The notes below the pieces were generated by a model, which saw only the letters and a program-made list of their open reading frames with translations, was not told where the DNA came from and did not search any database. From contig JANPJA010000073.1 in NCBI GenBank assembly GCA_031425275.1, forward strand, positions 62,001-126,000: 64,000 nt of DNA. Direction: 5' to 3'. The position numbers and the translations under genes were made by a program. Of the stretch, positions 32,936-41,514 are shown in pieces (positions within the stretch are counted from its first letter, which is position 1; each line of letters begins with the position of its first letter). This stretch comes from JAIVGV01 sp031425275 (lineage in GTDB: Bacteria > Acidobacteriota > Blastocatellia > Pyrinomonadales > Pyrinomonadaceae).

Positions 32936-32971
32936 CAAAGGCTCAAGCAAACTTCGCCAGAGGAGTCGTTC

Positions 32972-34636
32972 ATGATCTCGCGTCTTTCGTCCGCCGCCCG
33001 CCGTCTCGTCATCGTGTGCGCGCTCGCCTGCGCGTGCGCCGCGACGGCGGCGGCGCAAGGAGACCCGAACGCCTACCGCATCAGCTACCGCCTGTGGATG
33101 TCGCAGCCCGCGTCGCACCTGTTCGACGTGGAGATCAAGGTCGAGCGCGGGGCCGGCGGCGGGGCGGTCGAGTTCCAGATGCCGCGCTGGTCGCCGGGCC
33201 GCTACAGCGTCTATGACTTCGCGAAGAACGTGCAGGAGGTGCGCGCGTCGGGACGCTGCGGCCCCGCGGAGCGTTGCGGGAGCCGGGAGTACCCCGCCCG
33301 CCGCGTCGATTCGCAGACGTGGAGCGTGAGCGCGAACGGCTCGCCCGAGATCAAGTTCACTTACAAAGTCTTCGCCGACGATCTGTCGGGGACGTTCTCG
33401 CAGCTCGACGAGCGGCACGCGAACGTCAACGGCGGCTCGGTCTTCATGTACGTCGCCGGTCATAAACAAGACCCCGTCACGCTCCAAGTGGCCGCGCCCG
33501 CCGGCTGGCGCGTCGTCCACGGCCACGCGAAGGCCGACGGCGCGGAGCGCGAGTGGGAGTTCGCCAACTACGATCTGCTGATCGACACGCCCGCCGAGGC
33601 GGGGCCGGATTGGACAATCGACGAGTTCAAAGTTGACGGCAAGACTTACCGCGTCGTCCTCCACGCCGTGGGCGGCGACGGCGGGCGGCGCGCCGACCTC
33701 GCGCGCGACCTCGAACGAATAGTGCGCGCCGAGACCGCGATGTGGAATGGTGCGCCCGACTACGACGCCTACACCTTCATCTTCCACTTCGACCAGAACT
33801 TGCCGCGCGGCGACGGCATGGAGCATCTGAACTCGACGCAGATCATCACGCGCCGCTCGCTCGCGGACGCGCGGGCCTACGACGAGGCCGTCGACACGGC
33901 CGCGCACGAGTTCTTCCACGTCTGGAACGTCAAGCGGCTGCGGCCCGCCGAACTCGGCCCGTGGGACTTCACGCGCCCCGTCGCCACGCGCTCGCTCTGG
34001 ATCGCCGAGGGCGTCACGAACTATTACGGCCGCCTGATGCAGCGGCGCGCGGGGCTGTGGGACGACGCGCGGCTCTACGTGGAGCTGGCCGCCCAGATCG
34101 GCGTCATCGAGAACGCGCCCGGCAGCCGTCACCTCAGCGCGGAGGAGGCTTCGCTCATCGCGCCCTTCACCGACCGCGCCGTCCACTACCAGCGCACGAA
34201 CCTCGCGCAAACCACCTACAGCTATTACGACAAGGGCGAGACGCTCGGCCTCACGCTCGACCTCCTGATCCGCGCCCGCACCGGCGGGGCGAAGTCGCTC
34301 GACGACGTGCTGCGGCGGATGTACGAAGAGTTCTACGTCAAGAGTCCGGCGGCCGGCTACTACCTGCGCGGGCGCGGCTACACGGGCGCGGACTTCGAGC
34401 GCGCGGTCTCCGAAGTGGCGGGCGCGAGCTTCTCCCAATTCTTCGAGCACCACGTCCGCGCGCCGCTGCGCCCGCCCTACGAAGACGCGCTCGCCGCCGT
34501 CGGCCTGCGGCTCTCGAAAACCGGGGCGAAGGACGCTCGGGGCAGGGCGCGCGACGAGTACAAGATCGAAGAGATCAAGGACGCGCCCGCCGACGCGCGG
34601 CGACTGCGCGAGGCGTGGCTGACGGGGAAACGGTAG
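32972..34636 (+). CDS. Exported M61-family peptidase lacking the PDZ domain
   Basis: The 554-residue protein has a signal peptide (LVIVCALACACAATAAAQ), an N-terminal beta domain (YRISYRLWMSQPASHLFDVE, MPRWSPGRYSVYDFAKNVQE) and the gluzincin core. The core contains AAHEFFHVWNVKRLRP (zinc site near residue 311) and SLWIAEGVTNYYG, which supplies the third ligand. M61 proteins (glycyl aminopeptidases) normally carry a PDZ domain of about 90 residues before a short tail. Here GLRLSKTG is followed after about a dozen residues by the usual tail (YKIEEIKDAP, LREAWLTGKR), so the PDZ core is missing. The start MISRLSSAARR is chosen over an upstream ATG in the repeat. Confidence 0.88.
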   Translation: MISRLSSAARRLVIVCALACACAATAAAQGDPNAYRISYRLWMSQPASHLFDVEIKVERGAGGGAVEFQMPRWSPGRYSVYDFAKNVQEVRASGRCGPAERCGSREYPARRVDSQTWSVSANGSPEIKFTYKVFADDLSGTFSQLDERHANVNGGSVFMYVAGHKQDPVTLQVAAPAGWRVVHGHAKADGAEREWEFANYDLLIDTPAEAGPDWTIDEFKVDGKTYRVVLHAVGGDGGRRADLARDLERIVRAETAMWNGAPDYDAYTFIFHFDQNLPRGDGMEHLNSTQIITRRSLADARAYDEAVDTAAHEFFHVWNVKRLRPAELGPWDFTRPVATRSLWIAEGVTNYYGRLMQRRAGLWDDARLYVELAAQIGVIENAPGSRHLSAEEASLIAPFTDRAVHYQRTNLAQTTYSYYDKGETLGLTLDLLIRARTGGAKSLDDVLRRMYEEFYVKSPAAGYYLRGRGYTGADFERAVSEVAGASFSQFFEHHVRAPLRPPYEDALAAVGLRLSKTGAKDARGRARDEYKIEEIKDAPADARRLREAWLTGKR

Positions 34637-34652
34637 TTAGGCGTCCGAAGTT

Positions 34653-35207
34653 GTGGGTATAGGATTCGTCATCATCCTCTGGGCGGTAGTTGGAACTCTC
34701 GTTCTGGCTGCCTATCTCTTGCTGTCTCATCTGGGAAAGAAATCGTCTCGCGCTCTGTTGCTAAAGCAGGTGCTGGCGGCTTTCGTCGCCGCTGTTGGAA
34801 TCACAGCCGCGCTGTGGGTTGTCGTAAATTTCGCTCAAGGCTTCTTCCCAAGTCGTGTGTTTGAATCGAGCTTCGGCTTCGCCCCATCCGCCGATGTTGT
34901 GGAACTGGAAGGAAAGCAATTGATATTTGGCGATAGCGGTTCTACTTACCTCCGCTTTCGTGCCGACAAACAGACCGTCGAAAGTATCATCGGCTCGCGT
35001 TTCGTTGAGATAGATGAGAAGAGATTCAGGAGCCAGAGCGCGGCAGCTTTGAAATCGGCTCCGAGCTATTGGCGACCATTTGAAGGTAAGTCACCACATT
35101 TCTACGAGGCGTATAAATTTGACGAGAGGTTTGGCTTTAGCAATGCCGTTCTTTCTTATGATGAATCAAATCAGGTGGTGCATTTCTATTGGATAGGTGT
35201 TGATTGA
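34653..35207 (+). CDS. AT-rich orphan gene for a membrane protein
   Basis: The 184-residue protein starts at a GTG and has two membrane helices (IILWAVVGTLVLAAYLLLSH; VLAAFVAAVGITAALWVVVN). A soluble part follows (DVVELEGKQLIFGDSGSTYL and on), with FYEAYKFDERFGFSNAVLSY near the end, then HFYWIGVD. Codon use is far less GC-biased than in all neighbours, which suggests recent acquisition. It begins 12 bases after GTTAGGC, a match to the integron core GTTRRRY. The region after its stop contains no gene up to 35334 and ends near GGCTAACAATCAGCG. No family is recognised. Confidence 0.6.
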   Translation: MGIGFVIILWAVVGTLVLAAYLLLSHLGKKSSRALLLKQVLAAFVAAVGITAALWVVVNFAQGFFPSRVFESSFGFAPSADVVELEGKQLIFGDSGSTYLRFRADKQTVESIIGSRFVEIDEKRFRSQSAAALKSAPSYWRPFEGKSPHFYEAYKFDERFGFSNAVLSYDESNQVVHFYWIGVD

Positions 35208-35334
35208 ATCGCGGCAGGACAGATACAGGCATTCGACCGGAGCGCGAATAGCTCGGCTTTCATCCGAACGAGTCATGGCTTGCCTCGCTGGAGGCGTGTT
35301 GCTTCAAATCCGTCTCCGGTGACACGGCTAACAA

Positions 35335-36294
35335 TCAGCGCAAGTTCTGATAGCCGATCTTTCTGTCCGTCTCCTTCGGGCGCGGGGCGATGATCTCGAT
35401 GGGGTCGGGGACGATGTCGAAGGTCATCGGCAGACGCCCGATCAGTTCGCCGTCAACCTGCACGGCCGCGTCGCCAATCGCGCGGGCGCGGGTCGCGCGC
35501 AGAAATTTGACGCCCGCCGTCTCCGCCGGCACGCCCCCGCGCCGCAGGGCGAGCGAGAGCAGACGCAGGTAGCGGACGCGGCTCGCGGAATTGACGACGC
35601 AGATTTCAAACTCCGGCGCGTCGAGGCTCGCGCGCGGCGTGATGCCCAGCTCGCCGCCGTAGTGCGCGGCCTTGCCGACGGCGGCGAAGGTGGCCGCGTG
35701 CGTCCGCCCGCCCACCTCAATCTCGAACGGGCGCGGCTCCCAGCGCGCGAGGTGCGACAGGCCCGACACCCAGAAGGCCGCCTCGCCCACGCGCCGCTTC
35801 AGGCGGGGCCGCACGCGCTCGACGATTGAGGCGTCGAGGCCGATGCCGGCCATCAGCAGGAAGTAGCGATGCTCGCCCGACGCTTCCGCTGTCGCGCGGC
35901 CCGCATAGACGCGCCGCGCCGCCCCGCCCGCGACGCACCGCGCCGCGCGCTCCGTGTCGAAGGGCAGGGCCAACTCGCGCGCCACCACGTTGGACGTGCC
36001 GGCGGGCCAGATGCCGAGCCGCGCGCGCGTGCCGACCGTGCCCTGCAACGCCTCGTTGATCGTGCCGTCGCCGCCGGAGACGACGATGTCGCGGAAGCCT
36101 GAGGCCGCGCCCTCGCGCGCGAGCCGCGTCGCGTCGCGCGGCCCCGCCGTGTAAGCGACTTCCGCCTCGACGCCGAGGCCCGCGAGCAGTTCGCGAAAGC
36201 GGGCGACACGCTGCTCGCGGCTGCGCCCGCCCCGCCCCGCGTTGGGGTTCGCGATCAGCAGAATTTTGCGGGCTTCGGTCTTCGACACGGGCAA
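35335..36294 (-). CDS. Diacylglycerol/sphingosine kinase-like lipid kinase
   Basis: The 319-residue protein has the DAGK catalytic signature: ILLIANPNAGRGGRSREQRV, VVSGGDGTINEALQG (the GGDGT nucleotide site) and LGIWPAGTSNVVARELALP. The YegS/DgkB-type second domain follows (FLLMAGIGLDASIVERVRPR; VQVDGELIGRLPMTFDIVPD). It would phosphorylate diacylglycerol or a related lipid at the inner membrane surface, returning it to phospholipid synthesis. It has no operon partner. The imperfect hairpin at about 35326-35355 (GGCTA..TAGCC) covers its last codons. Confidence 0.92.
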   Translation of the reverse strand: MPVSKTEARKILLIANPNAGRGGRSREQRVARFRELLAGLGVEAEVAYTAGPRDATRLAREGAASGFRDIVVSGGDGTINEALQGTVGTRARLGIWPAGTSNVVARELALPFDTERAARCVAGGAARRVYAGRATAEASGEHRYFLLMAGIGLDASIVERVRPRLKRRVGEAAFWVSGLSHLARWEPRPFEIEVGGRTHAATFAAVGKAAHYGGELGITPRASLDAPEFEICVVNSASRVRYLRLLSLALRRGGVPAETAGVKFLRATRARAIGDAAVQVDGELIGRLPMTFDIVPDPIEIIAPRPKETDRKIGYQNLR

Positions 36295-36611
36295 AACTAC
36301 CTCACACCAAACTCACGTTTGCAAACCGGGTGCCGCCGCCGCCGCGCGCGAAGGTCGCGGCGTTTTTCGTGCGCGCGGCGGCGCGGCGGACGCGGCGCGC
36401 GGCGCGGGCGCGGCCGACAGTTGTCCGAACTTCCCGGCGGCATATTCGCGCGCGGGCCAAGGCTGTTGACTCGCGACGCGCGAAAGGGTTACTGTGCCGC
36501 ATCGCCAGACAATTGAAGTCCCGGCCTTCGCCAGTGTCCTCGACGCGACTCGCGCGCGACGCCGCCGGGGCTGACAAACAACATACTAACCGACCGGTGA
36601 GGAAAACTCTT
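36295..36611. other. Divergent intergenic region
   Basis: The 317 bases between the lipid kinase (leftward) and the metallo-hydrolase (rightward) are very rich in GCGC steps and hold no credible gene. A weak promoter-like pair is TTGACT at 36466 and TTACTG 17 bases on. AGGAAAACTCTT before the ATG at 36612 is the ribosome-binding site. Confidence 0.45.
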
Positions 36612-37550
36612 ATGAAGCGAACCGTCATCTTCTGCGCGCTCGTCGCGGCCTCCTCTATTTTCGCGTCCGACGCGCGCGCGCAGGGGCGCGACTTCTCCGC
36701 CGTCCAGATCAAGACCACGAAGGTCGCGGGCAACGTCTATATGCTCGAAGGTCAGGGCGGCAACATCGGCGTCTCGGCGGGCGAGGACGGCGTCCTCATC
36801 GTTGATGACCAGTACGCGCCGCTGGCCGACAAAATCCGCGCCGCGCTCAAGGCCATCAACCCCGGGAGCTTGCGCTTCGTCCTCAACACACACTTCCACG
36901 GCGACCACACCGGCGCGAACCCGGTGTTCGGCAAAGAGTCAACCATCGTCGCGCACGACAACGTCCGCAAGCGGCTGGCCGCGGGGCAGCCGGCGGCGGC
37001 CGGCGGCGGCGCGGGCACGCCGCCCGCGACGAAGGAGGCCCTGCCCGTCATCACCTACACGCATTCGGTCTCGATCCATTTCAACGGCGAGGAGATTAAA
37101 GTGATGCACCTCCCCAACGGCCACACCGACGGCGACAGCATCATCCACTTCACCACGTCGAACGTCGTCCACATGGGCGACCACTTCTTCGCCGCGCGCT
37201 TCCCCTTCGTTGACATCAACTCGGGCGGCAGCGTCGAGGGGCTGACGCGCAACATCGCACACGTCATCGAGAACCTCCCCGCCGGCGTCAAGATCATCCC
37301 CGGCCACGGCCCGCTCTCCACCCCCGACGATCTCAAGACCTATCACCGGATGCTCGTCACGACCACCGACATCGTCCGCAAGCAGATCGCCGCCGGCAAG
37401 ACCATCGAGGAGATCAAGACGGCGGGGCTGCCCGAGGAATGGAAGACGTGGGGCACCGGATTCATCCCCCAGAACCGCTGGCTGGAGACGATCCACCGCA
37501 GCCTGACGATGACGAAGCCCGCGTCCGGCGCGGACAAGAAGCACCACTGA
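36612..37550 (+). CDS. Exported metallo-beta-lactamase-fold hydrolase
   Basis: The 312-residue protein has a signal peptide (VIFCALVAASSIFASDARAQ) and the MBL zinc motifs: NTHFHGDHTGAN (about residues 91-102), a further His in LPNGHTDGDS, then MGDHFFAARFPF with the bridging aspartate and IIPGHGPLST with the last histidine. The active site is complete for a two-zinc enzyme. The group is like the periplasmic hydrolases around quinoprotein-relay proteins; substrate is unknown. A Gly/Ala insertion (AAAGGGAGTPPAT) lies after the first motif. The gene is followed 55 bases on by another exported protein gene. Confidence 0.88.
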   Translation: MKRTVIFCALVAASSIFASDARAQGRDFSAVQIKTTKVAGNVYMLEGQGGNIGVSAGEDGVLIVDDQYAPLADKIRAALKAINPGSLRFVLNTHFHGDHTGANPVFGKESTIVAHDNVRKRLAAGQPAAAGGGAGTPPATKEALPVITYTHSVSIHFNGEEIKVMHLPNGHTDGDSIIHFTTSNVVHMGDHFFAARFPFVDINSGGSVEGLTRNIAHVIENLPAGVKIIPGHGPLSTPDDLKTYHRMLVTTTDIVRKQIAAGKTIEEIKTAGLPEEWKTWGTGFIPQNRWLETIHRSLTMTKPASGADKKHH

Positions 37551-37605
37551 GCCGGGCCGCGACTCGAAACCGCCCATCCCAATCCCTTCGGAGAGTGACG
37601 AACCC

Positions 37606-38454
37606 GTGCGCCGACTTTTCATCTTCGCGCTGATGACGGCTGTTTCGTTGTCGCACGTTCGCGGAGCGTCCGCGCAGACGAGCGCGCGCGCGCGCCGTGG
37701 TCGCGCCGCCGCCGCGCGCGTCCCGCGCGTCACCGCCGCCAACGTCCTCGAAGCCATGTATTTCAAGGAGCGCGCCGAGTCGGACATCAGCCCGGCGGCC
37801 CTCGCGGCTTACGGCAACGCGCTGGTCGCGCGGCGCGGCTTCGACCACACGTTCGACGCCTGCGTGATCCTGAAGACGAACCGGAACCCGCGGCCCGTCC
37901 CCGGCGCGCCGGCGGAGACGAAGGCTTTCGCCTACCCGGTCGGGCGCGTCGGCGGCGGGCGGGCCGACTTCCAATTCGTCACCGACCTGATCGACGACAC
38001 GGCGGGCGCGGAGTGCGGCGGGTGCTTCTTCGTGGTGCCCGCGCTGCGCGTGACGAAGCGCGAGATGCACGTCGTCGCGGGCGGGCGGCGTTACCGTCTG
38101 GAGAGGCCGTCCGGTTTCCTCCTCGACGAAGCGAGCCTCGTGGACGAGACGCTGAAGCAAGTCTGGCGGACGTGGCAGTTGCCCTATCAGGCGTTCCCGC
38201 TCGGCCTGTCGCCGGATCGCGCGAAACTCTACCTCCCGCTCCCGAACTTCGACGGCGAGGCGTGGGACGACAAACTCGCCGTCGAGATTTCCGACGCGGG
38301 CCTCCGCTTCGTCCCGCGCGCCGGCCTGAATCTGCCCACCGGCGAAGTCCTCACCGACTCCCCGGCCGACCCGAAGGACGCCGGCCGCGAGTTCCGCCGC
38401 TTCGGGACGGGGGCGCGAAGTTACGTCCTCCGCTTGAGCGGGCCTTGCGCCTGA
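37606..38454 (+). CDS. Exported protein of unknown function
   Basis: The 282-residue protein begins with a signal peptide (MRRLFIFALMTAVSLSHVRG). A basic region follows, and then a domain with TAANVLEAMYFKERAESDIS, FDACVILKTNRNPRPVPGAP and VTDLIDDTAGAECGGCFFVV. The CGGC pair and the aligned strands suggest a compact secreted fold, possibly with a disulfide. I do not recognise a family. It lies 55 bases after the metallo-hydrolase gene, likely in one transcript, and both end at a strong bidirectional terminator. Confidence 0.65.
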   Translation: MRRLFIFALMTAVSLSHVRGASAQTSARARRGRAAAARVPRVTAANVLEAMYFKERAESDISPAALAAYGNALVARRGFDHTFDACVILKTNRNPRPVPGAPAETKAFAYPVGRVGGGRADFQFVTDLIDDTAGAECGGCFFVVPALRVTKREMHVVAGGRRYRLERPSGFLLDEASLVDETLKQVWRTWQLPYQAFPLGLSPDRAKLYLPLPNFDGEAWDDKLAVEISDAGLRFVPRAGLNLPTGEVLTDSPADPKDAGREFRRFGTGARSYVLRLSGPCA

Positions 38455-38465
38455 GAACAAATCAG

Positions 38466-38520
38466 CGCGCGGACGAAAGGGCGCGACGCCGTTTAAGCGT
38501 CGCGCCCTTTCGTCCGCGCG
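38466..38520. terminator. Bidirectional 24-bp hairpin between convergent genes
   Basis: Positions 38466-38489 (CGCGCGGACGAAAGGGCGCG and on) and 38497-38520 are exact complements with a 7-nt loop. It separates the plus-strand exported-protein gene from the minus-strand glycosyltransferase gene. No T-tract is present, but the stem is very stable. Confidence 0.8.
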
Positions 38521-38556
38521 TAAGGCCGCACGCTCACCGGCGGCCCGCGAAATTGT

Positions 38557-39684
38557 TTAGCCCGACAGCGCGAGCAGTTGCGAGACGATGTCGCGCGCGG
38601 CGTGGGGGCGGGCGAGGCGGCGGGAATGTTCGCGCATCGAAGCGAGGCGCGCGGGGTCTGCGATGAGCCGGTCGAGCTTGTAGGCGAGGGCGGGGAGGTT
38701 GTTGCAGCGGATGCCGACCCCCTCTTCGAGCAGGTGGTCTGAGTTGCGCTCCTCCTGACCCGGAATCGGGTTGACGACGCAGAACCCTAAGCCTTTAGCC
38801 AGCCCCTCGGAAGTCGTCAGGCCGCCCGGCTTGCCGAGCAGGATGTCGGACGCGCTCATCAACTCGTCCACCTCGTTCGTGTAGCCGACGGCCTTGACCG
38901 TGACGTGCGGCGCGCGCGAGCGCGCGGCCGTCTCCTCGACGCGCCGCTTCAGCTCGTCGTTGCGCCCGCAGAGCGCGACGAGCTGCGCGGGGCTTTTCAG
39001 CCCCAACAGTGACCCGACGATCTTCTCGACCGGGCCGACGCCGACGCCGCCGGCCGAGAGCAGGATGGTCGTCACCCCTTGCCGCAATTCGTGCTTCTCG
39101 CACATCTCGCGCCTGTCCTTCTGTAACGCGAAGACCGGATCGATGGGGATGCCCGTGACCGATATTTTGTCGGCGGGGACGCCCAACGCTTCCATGTGCG
39201 CGCGCGTCTCGTCGAGCGCGACGAAGTATTGCTCGTAGTGGTGGCAGAGCCACATGGCGTGAACGTCGAAGTCGGTGACGACGACGGCCTGACGCGCCGC
39301 GATGCGCTCCTTGGCTTTGAGCCACGAGATGATTTCGGCCGGGAGGAAGTGCGTGCAGACGCAGATGTCGGGCCGCTCGTCTTTGAGCAGCTTGACGAAC
39401 GGGCGCGTGTTGAGTTTGTCGAGCGCGAGCCGCCGCCGCTCGTTCTTCCACGGCTTGTCGAGCGCGTCGTAGAGCCAGCCCAACACCTCCGGCGTCTTGT
39501 TGACCAACTCGACGTAGGCTTTGGAGTAGAGCGTGCGGAAGAGCTTGTTCGTGTACTGGAGCGTATCGACGTGTTTGACTTCCCGCGCCGCCCCCGCCTC
39601 CCGGAACGCGCGCTCGACCGCCTCCGCCGCCCGGATGTGACCCGCGCCCGCCGACGCCGAGAGGATGAGGACTTTGCGGAACAT
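38557..39684 (-). CDS. MGDG-synthase/UgtP-like glycolipid glycosyltransferase
   Basis: The 375-residue enzyme starts KVLILSASAGAGHIRAAEAV, the glycine-rich entry of the MGDG synthase family. It contains LPAEIISWLKAKERIAARQA, VVVTDFDVHAMWLCHHYEQY, GIPIDPVFA and ILLSAGGVGVGPVEKIVGSL. The sugar-nucleotide site is DILLGKPGGLTTSEGLAKGL. These enzymes transfer hexose from UDP-sugar to diacylglycerol at the membrane surface. It is not linked to other lipid genes here, although a lipid kinase lies 3 kb away. A repeat separates it from guaB. Confidence 0.9.
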   Translation of the reverse strand: MFRKVLILSASAGAGHIRAAEAVERAFREAGAAREVKHVDTLQYTNKLFRTLYSKAYVELVNKTPEVLGWLYDALDKPWKNERRRLALDKLNTRPFVKLLKDERPDICVCTHFLPAEIISWLKAKERIAARQAVVVTDFDVHAMWLCHHYEQYFVALDETRAHMEALGVPADKISVTGIPIDPVFALQKDRREMCEKHELRQGVTTILLSAGGVGVGPVEKIVGSLLGLKSPAQLVALCGRNDELKRRVEETAARSRAPHVTVKAVGYTNEVDELMSASDILLGKPGGLTTSEGLAKGLGFCVVNPIPGQEERNSDHLLEEGVGIRCNNLPALAYKLDRLIADPARLASMREHSRRLARPHAARDIVSQLLALSG

Positions 39685-39685
39685 G

Positions 39686-39844
39686 GTCAGTTGTCCGTGG
39701 TCAGTTGTCCGTGGTCAGTTGTCCGTGGTTAGTTGTCCGTGGTCAGTTGTCCGTGGTGTGTGCTTGATGATCACTCGGCGCGAGGCATCACCGCTCAAGT
39801 CTGTGCGGCCTAAACAACTGACCACTGACCACGGACGACTGACG
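39686..39844. repeat. CAGTTGTCCGTGG-type iterated inverted repeat
   Basis: The left side has five copies of the 12-bp word GTCAGTTGTCCGTG in direct order. The right side has three complementary copies (ACAACTGACCACTGACCACG, GACGACTGACGG). The spacer is about 60 nt and begins TGTGCTTGATGATCAC. It fills the gap between guaB and the glycosyltransferase gene. Confidence 0.9.
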
Positions 39845-39848
39845 GCTT

Positions 39849-41315
39849 TTATTCCAGCCTATAGTTCGGCGCTTCCTTGGTGATGATCACGTCGTGGACG
39901 TGCGACTCCTTGAGGCCGGCCGCGCTGATGCGGATGAAGCGGGTGCGCTCCTGAAATTCGGCGATGTTGCGGCAGCCGGTGTAGCCCATGCCGGCGCGCA
40001 GGCCGCCGACGAGTTGCGTCACCATGTCGGCGAGCGTGCCCTTGTAGGGGACGCGGCCCTCGATGCCTTCGGGGACGAGTTTCGACTCGACCTCGACCGA
40101 GTCCTGCGCGTATCGGTCGCGCGAGCCTTCGCGCATCGCCCCGATACTTCCCATCCCGCGGTAGGCCTTGAACGAGCGGCCCTGAAAGAGGATCAGTTCG
40201 CCCGGCGACTCTTCCGTGCCCGCGAAGAGCGAGCCGATCATCACCACGTCCGCGCCCGCCGCCATCGCCTTCGCCACGTCGCCGGAGAACTTGACGCCGC
40301 CGTCGGCGATGACCGGGACGCCCGTGCCCTTCGCCGCCGAGACGCAGTTCTTGATCGCCGTGATCTGCGGGACGCCCGCGCCGGTGACGACGCGCGTCGT
40401 GCAGATCGAGCCGGGGCCGATGCCGCACTTGACGGCATCGACGCCCGCCTCGATCAATTCGCGCGTGCCCTCCGAGGTGGCGACGTTGCCGGCGATAAGC
40501 TCGGTGCCGGGGTGCCGCCGCTTGATCTCGCGCACGGCGTCGATGACGCGCGACGAGTGGCCGTGCGCGGTGTCGATGACGAGGCAATCGACGCGCGCCT
40601 TGACCAGCTCGTCGGCGCGCTCGCGGAAGTCGCCGGTCGCGCCGATGGCGGCGGCGACGCGGAGGCGGCCCAAGTCGTCCTTCGCCGCGTTGGGGTAGCG
40701 GATCGCCTTCTGAATGTCTTTGACGGTGATGAGACCCTTGAGGTGCTTGTCTTCGTCAATGACGAGCAGTTTTTCGATGCGGTGCTTTTGCAGGACGACG
40801 CGGGCCTCGTCGAGCGTGGTGCCGACGGGGACGGTGATCAGCGGCTGCGGCGTCATCACGTCGGAGACCGCGATGTCCTGGCGCGTCTCGAAGCGCAGGT
40901 CGCGGTTCGTGATGATGCCGACGAGGTGGCCGTCTTCGTCAACCACGGGGACGCCCGAAATTTTGTAACGCTCCATCACGGCCAGGGCGTCGCGCACGGG
41001 CCGGTCGGGGCGGATCGTGACGGGATCGACGATCATCCCCGACTCCGAGCGTTTGACCTTGTCAACTTCTTCGGCCTGCCGCTCGACGGGCAGATTCTTG
41101 TGCATGACGCCGATGCCGCCCTGCTGCGCGATGGCGATGGCGAGCGCGGCCTCCGTCACCGTGTCCATCGCGGCCGAGCAGAGCGGGATGGTCAAACGGA
41201 TGTTGCGGGTGAACTGCGTCGTCGTGTCGCACTCGGCGGGCAGCACGTCGGAGCGGCCCGGGACGAGCAGCACGTCGTCGAACGTCAGTCCTTCAATGAG
41301 TTCTTCGGTAATCAT
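39849..41315 (-). CDS. guaB: Inosine-5'-monophosphate dehydrogenase
   Basis: The 488-residue enzyme oxidises IMP to XMP, the committed step to GMP. It starts LTFDDVLLVPGRSDVLPAEC and carries the two CBS domains (MERYKISGVPVVDEDGHLVG; LQKHRIEKLLVIDEDKHLKG). The catalytic loop is KCGIGPGSICTTRVVTGAGV with the active cysteine, followed by PVIADGGVKFSGDVAKAMAA, SLFAGTEESPGE and YRGMGSIGAM with the flap RYAQDSVEVESKLVPEGIEG. All are intact and the length is standard. Confidence 0.98.
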   Translation of the reverse strand: MITEELIEGLTFDDVLLVPGRSDVLPAECDTTTQFTRNIRLTIPLCSAAMDTVTEAALAIAIAQQGGIGVMHKNLPVERQAEEVDKVKRSESGMIVDPVTIRPDRPVRDALAVMERYKISGVPVVDEDGHLVGIITNRDLRFETRQDIAVSDVMTPQPLITVPVGTTLDEARVVLQKHRIEKLLVIDEDKHLKGLITVKDIQKAIRYPNAAKDDLGRLRVAAAIGATGDFRERADELVKARVDCLVIDTAHGHSSRVIDAVREIKRRHPGTELIAGNVATSEGTRELIEAGVDAVKCGIGPGSICTTRVVTGAGVPQITAIKNCVSAAKGTGVPVIADGGVKFSGDVAKAMAAGADVVMIGSLFAGTEESPGELILFQGRSFKAYRGMGSIGAMREGSRDRYAQDSVEVESKLVPEGIEGRVPYKGTLADMVTQLVGGLRAGMGYTGCRNIAEFQERTRFIRISAAGLKESHVHDVIITKEAPNYRLE

Positions 41316-41514
41316 GGGTTTGATGTACTACTCCCTGACGGTAAGGCCGCGACCGGGGGGCCGTCCGCCGAATGAATGGGGCGAAAGTTGTCTGTCGATG
41401 AAAGAACGGGGCGCGAGTAGGAAAGGCGGAGGGTAACAAACGCGGCGGGGCGTGCGCAAGGGGGCCGCCCGGCGCGCAACGTCTGTGGCGCGGGCCGGCG
41501 CGGGGGGGCGAGAG

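Noticed and set aside
36302..36733. Small open frames in the lipid kinase/metallo-hydrolase gap
   Set aside because: They are Arg/Ala-rich, overlap known starts and have no ribosome-binding site.
39686..39844. Regular repeats that might be a CRISPR array
   Set aside because: The units are 12-14 bp with no unique spacers of constant size, and they occur as inverted groups. No cas genes are in the window.
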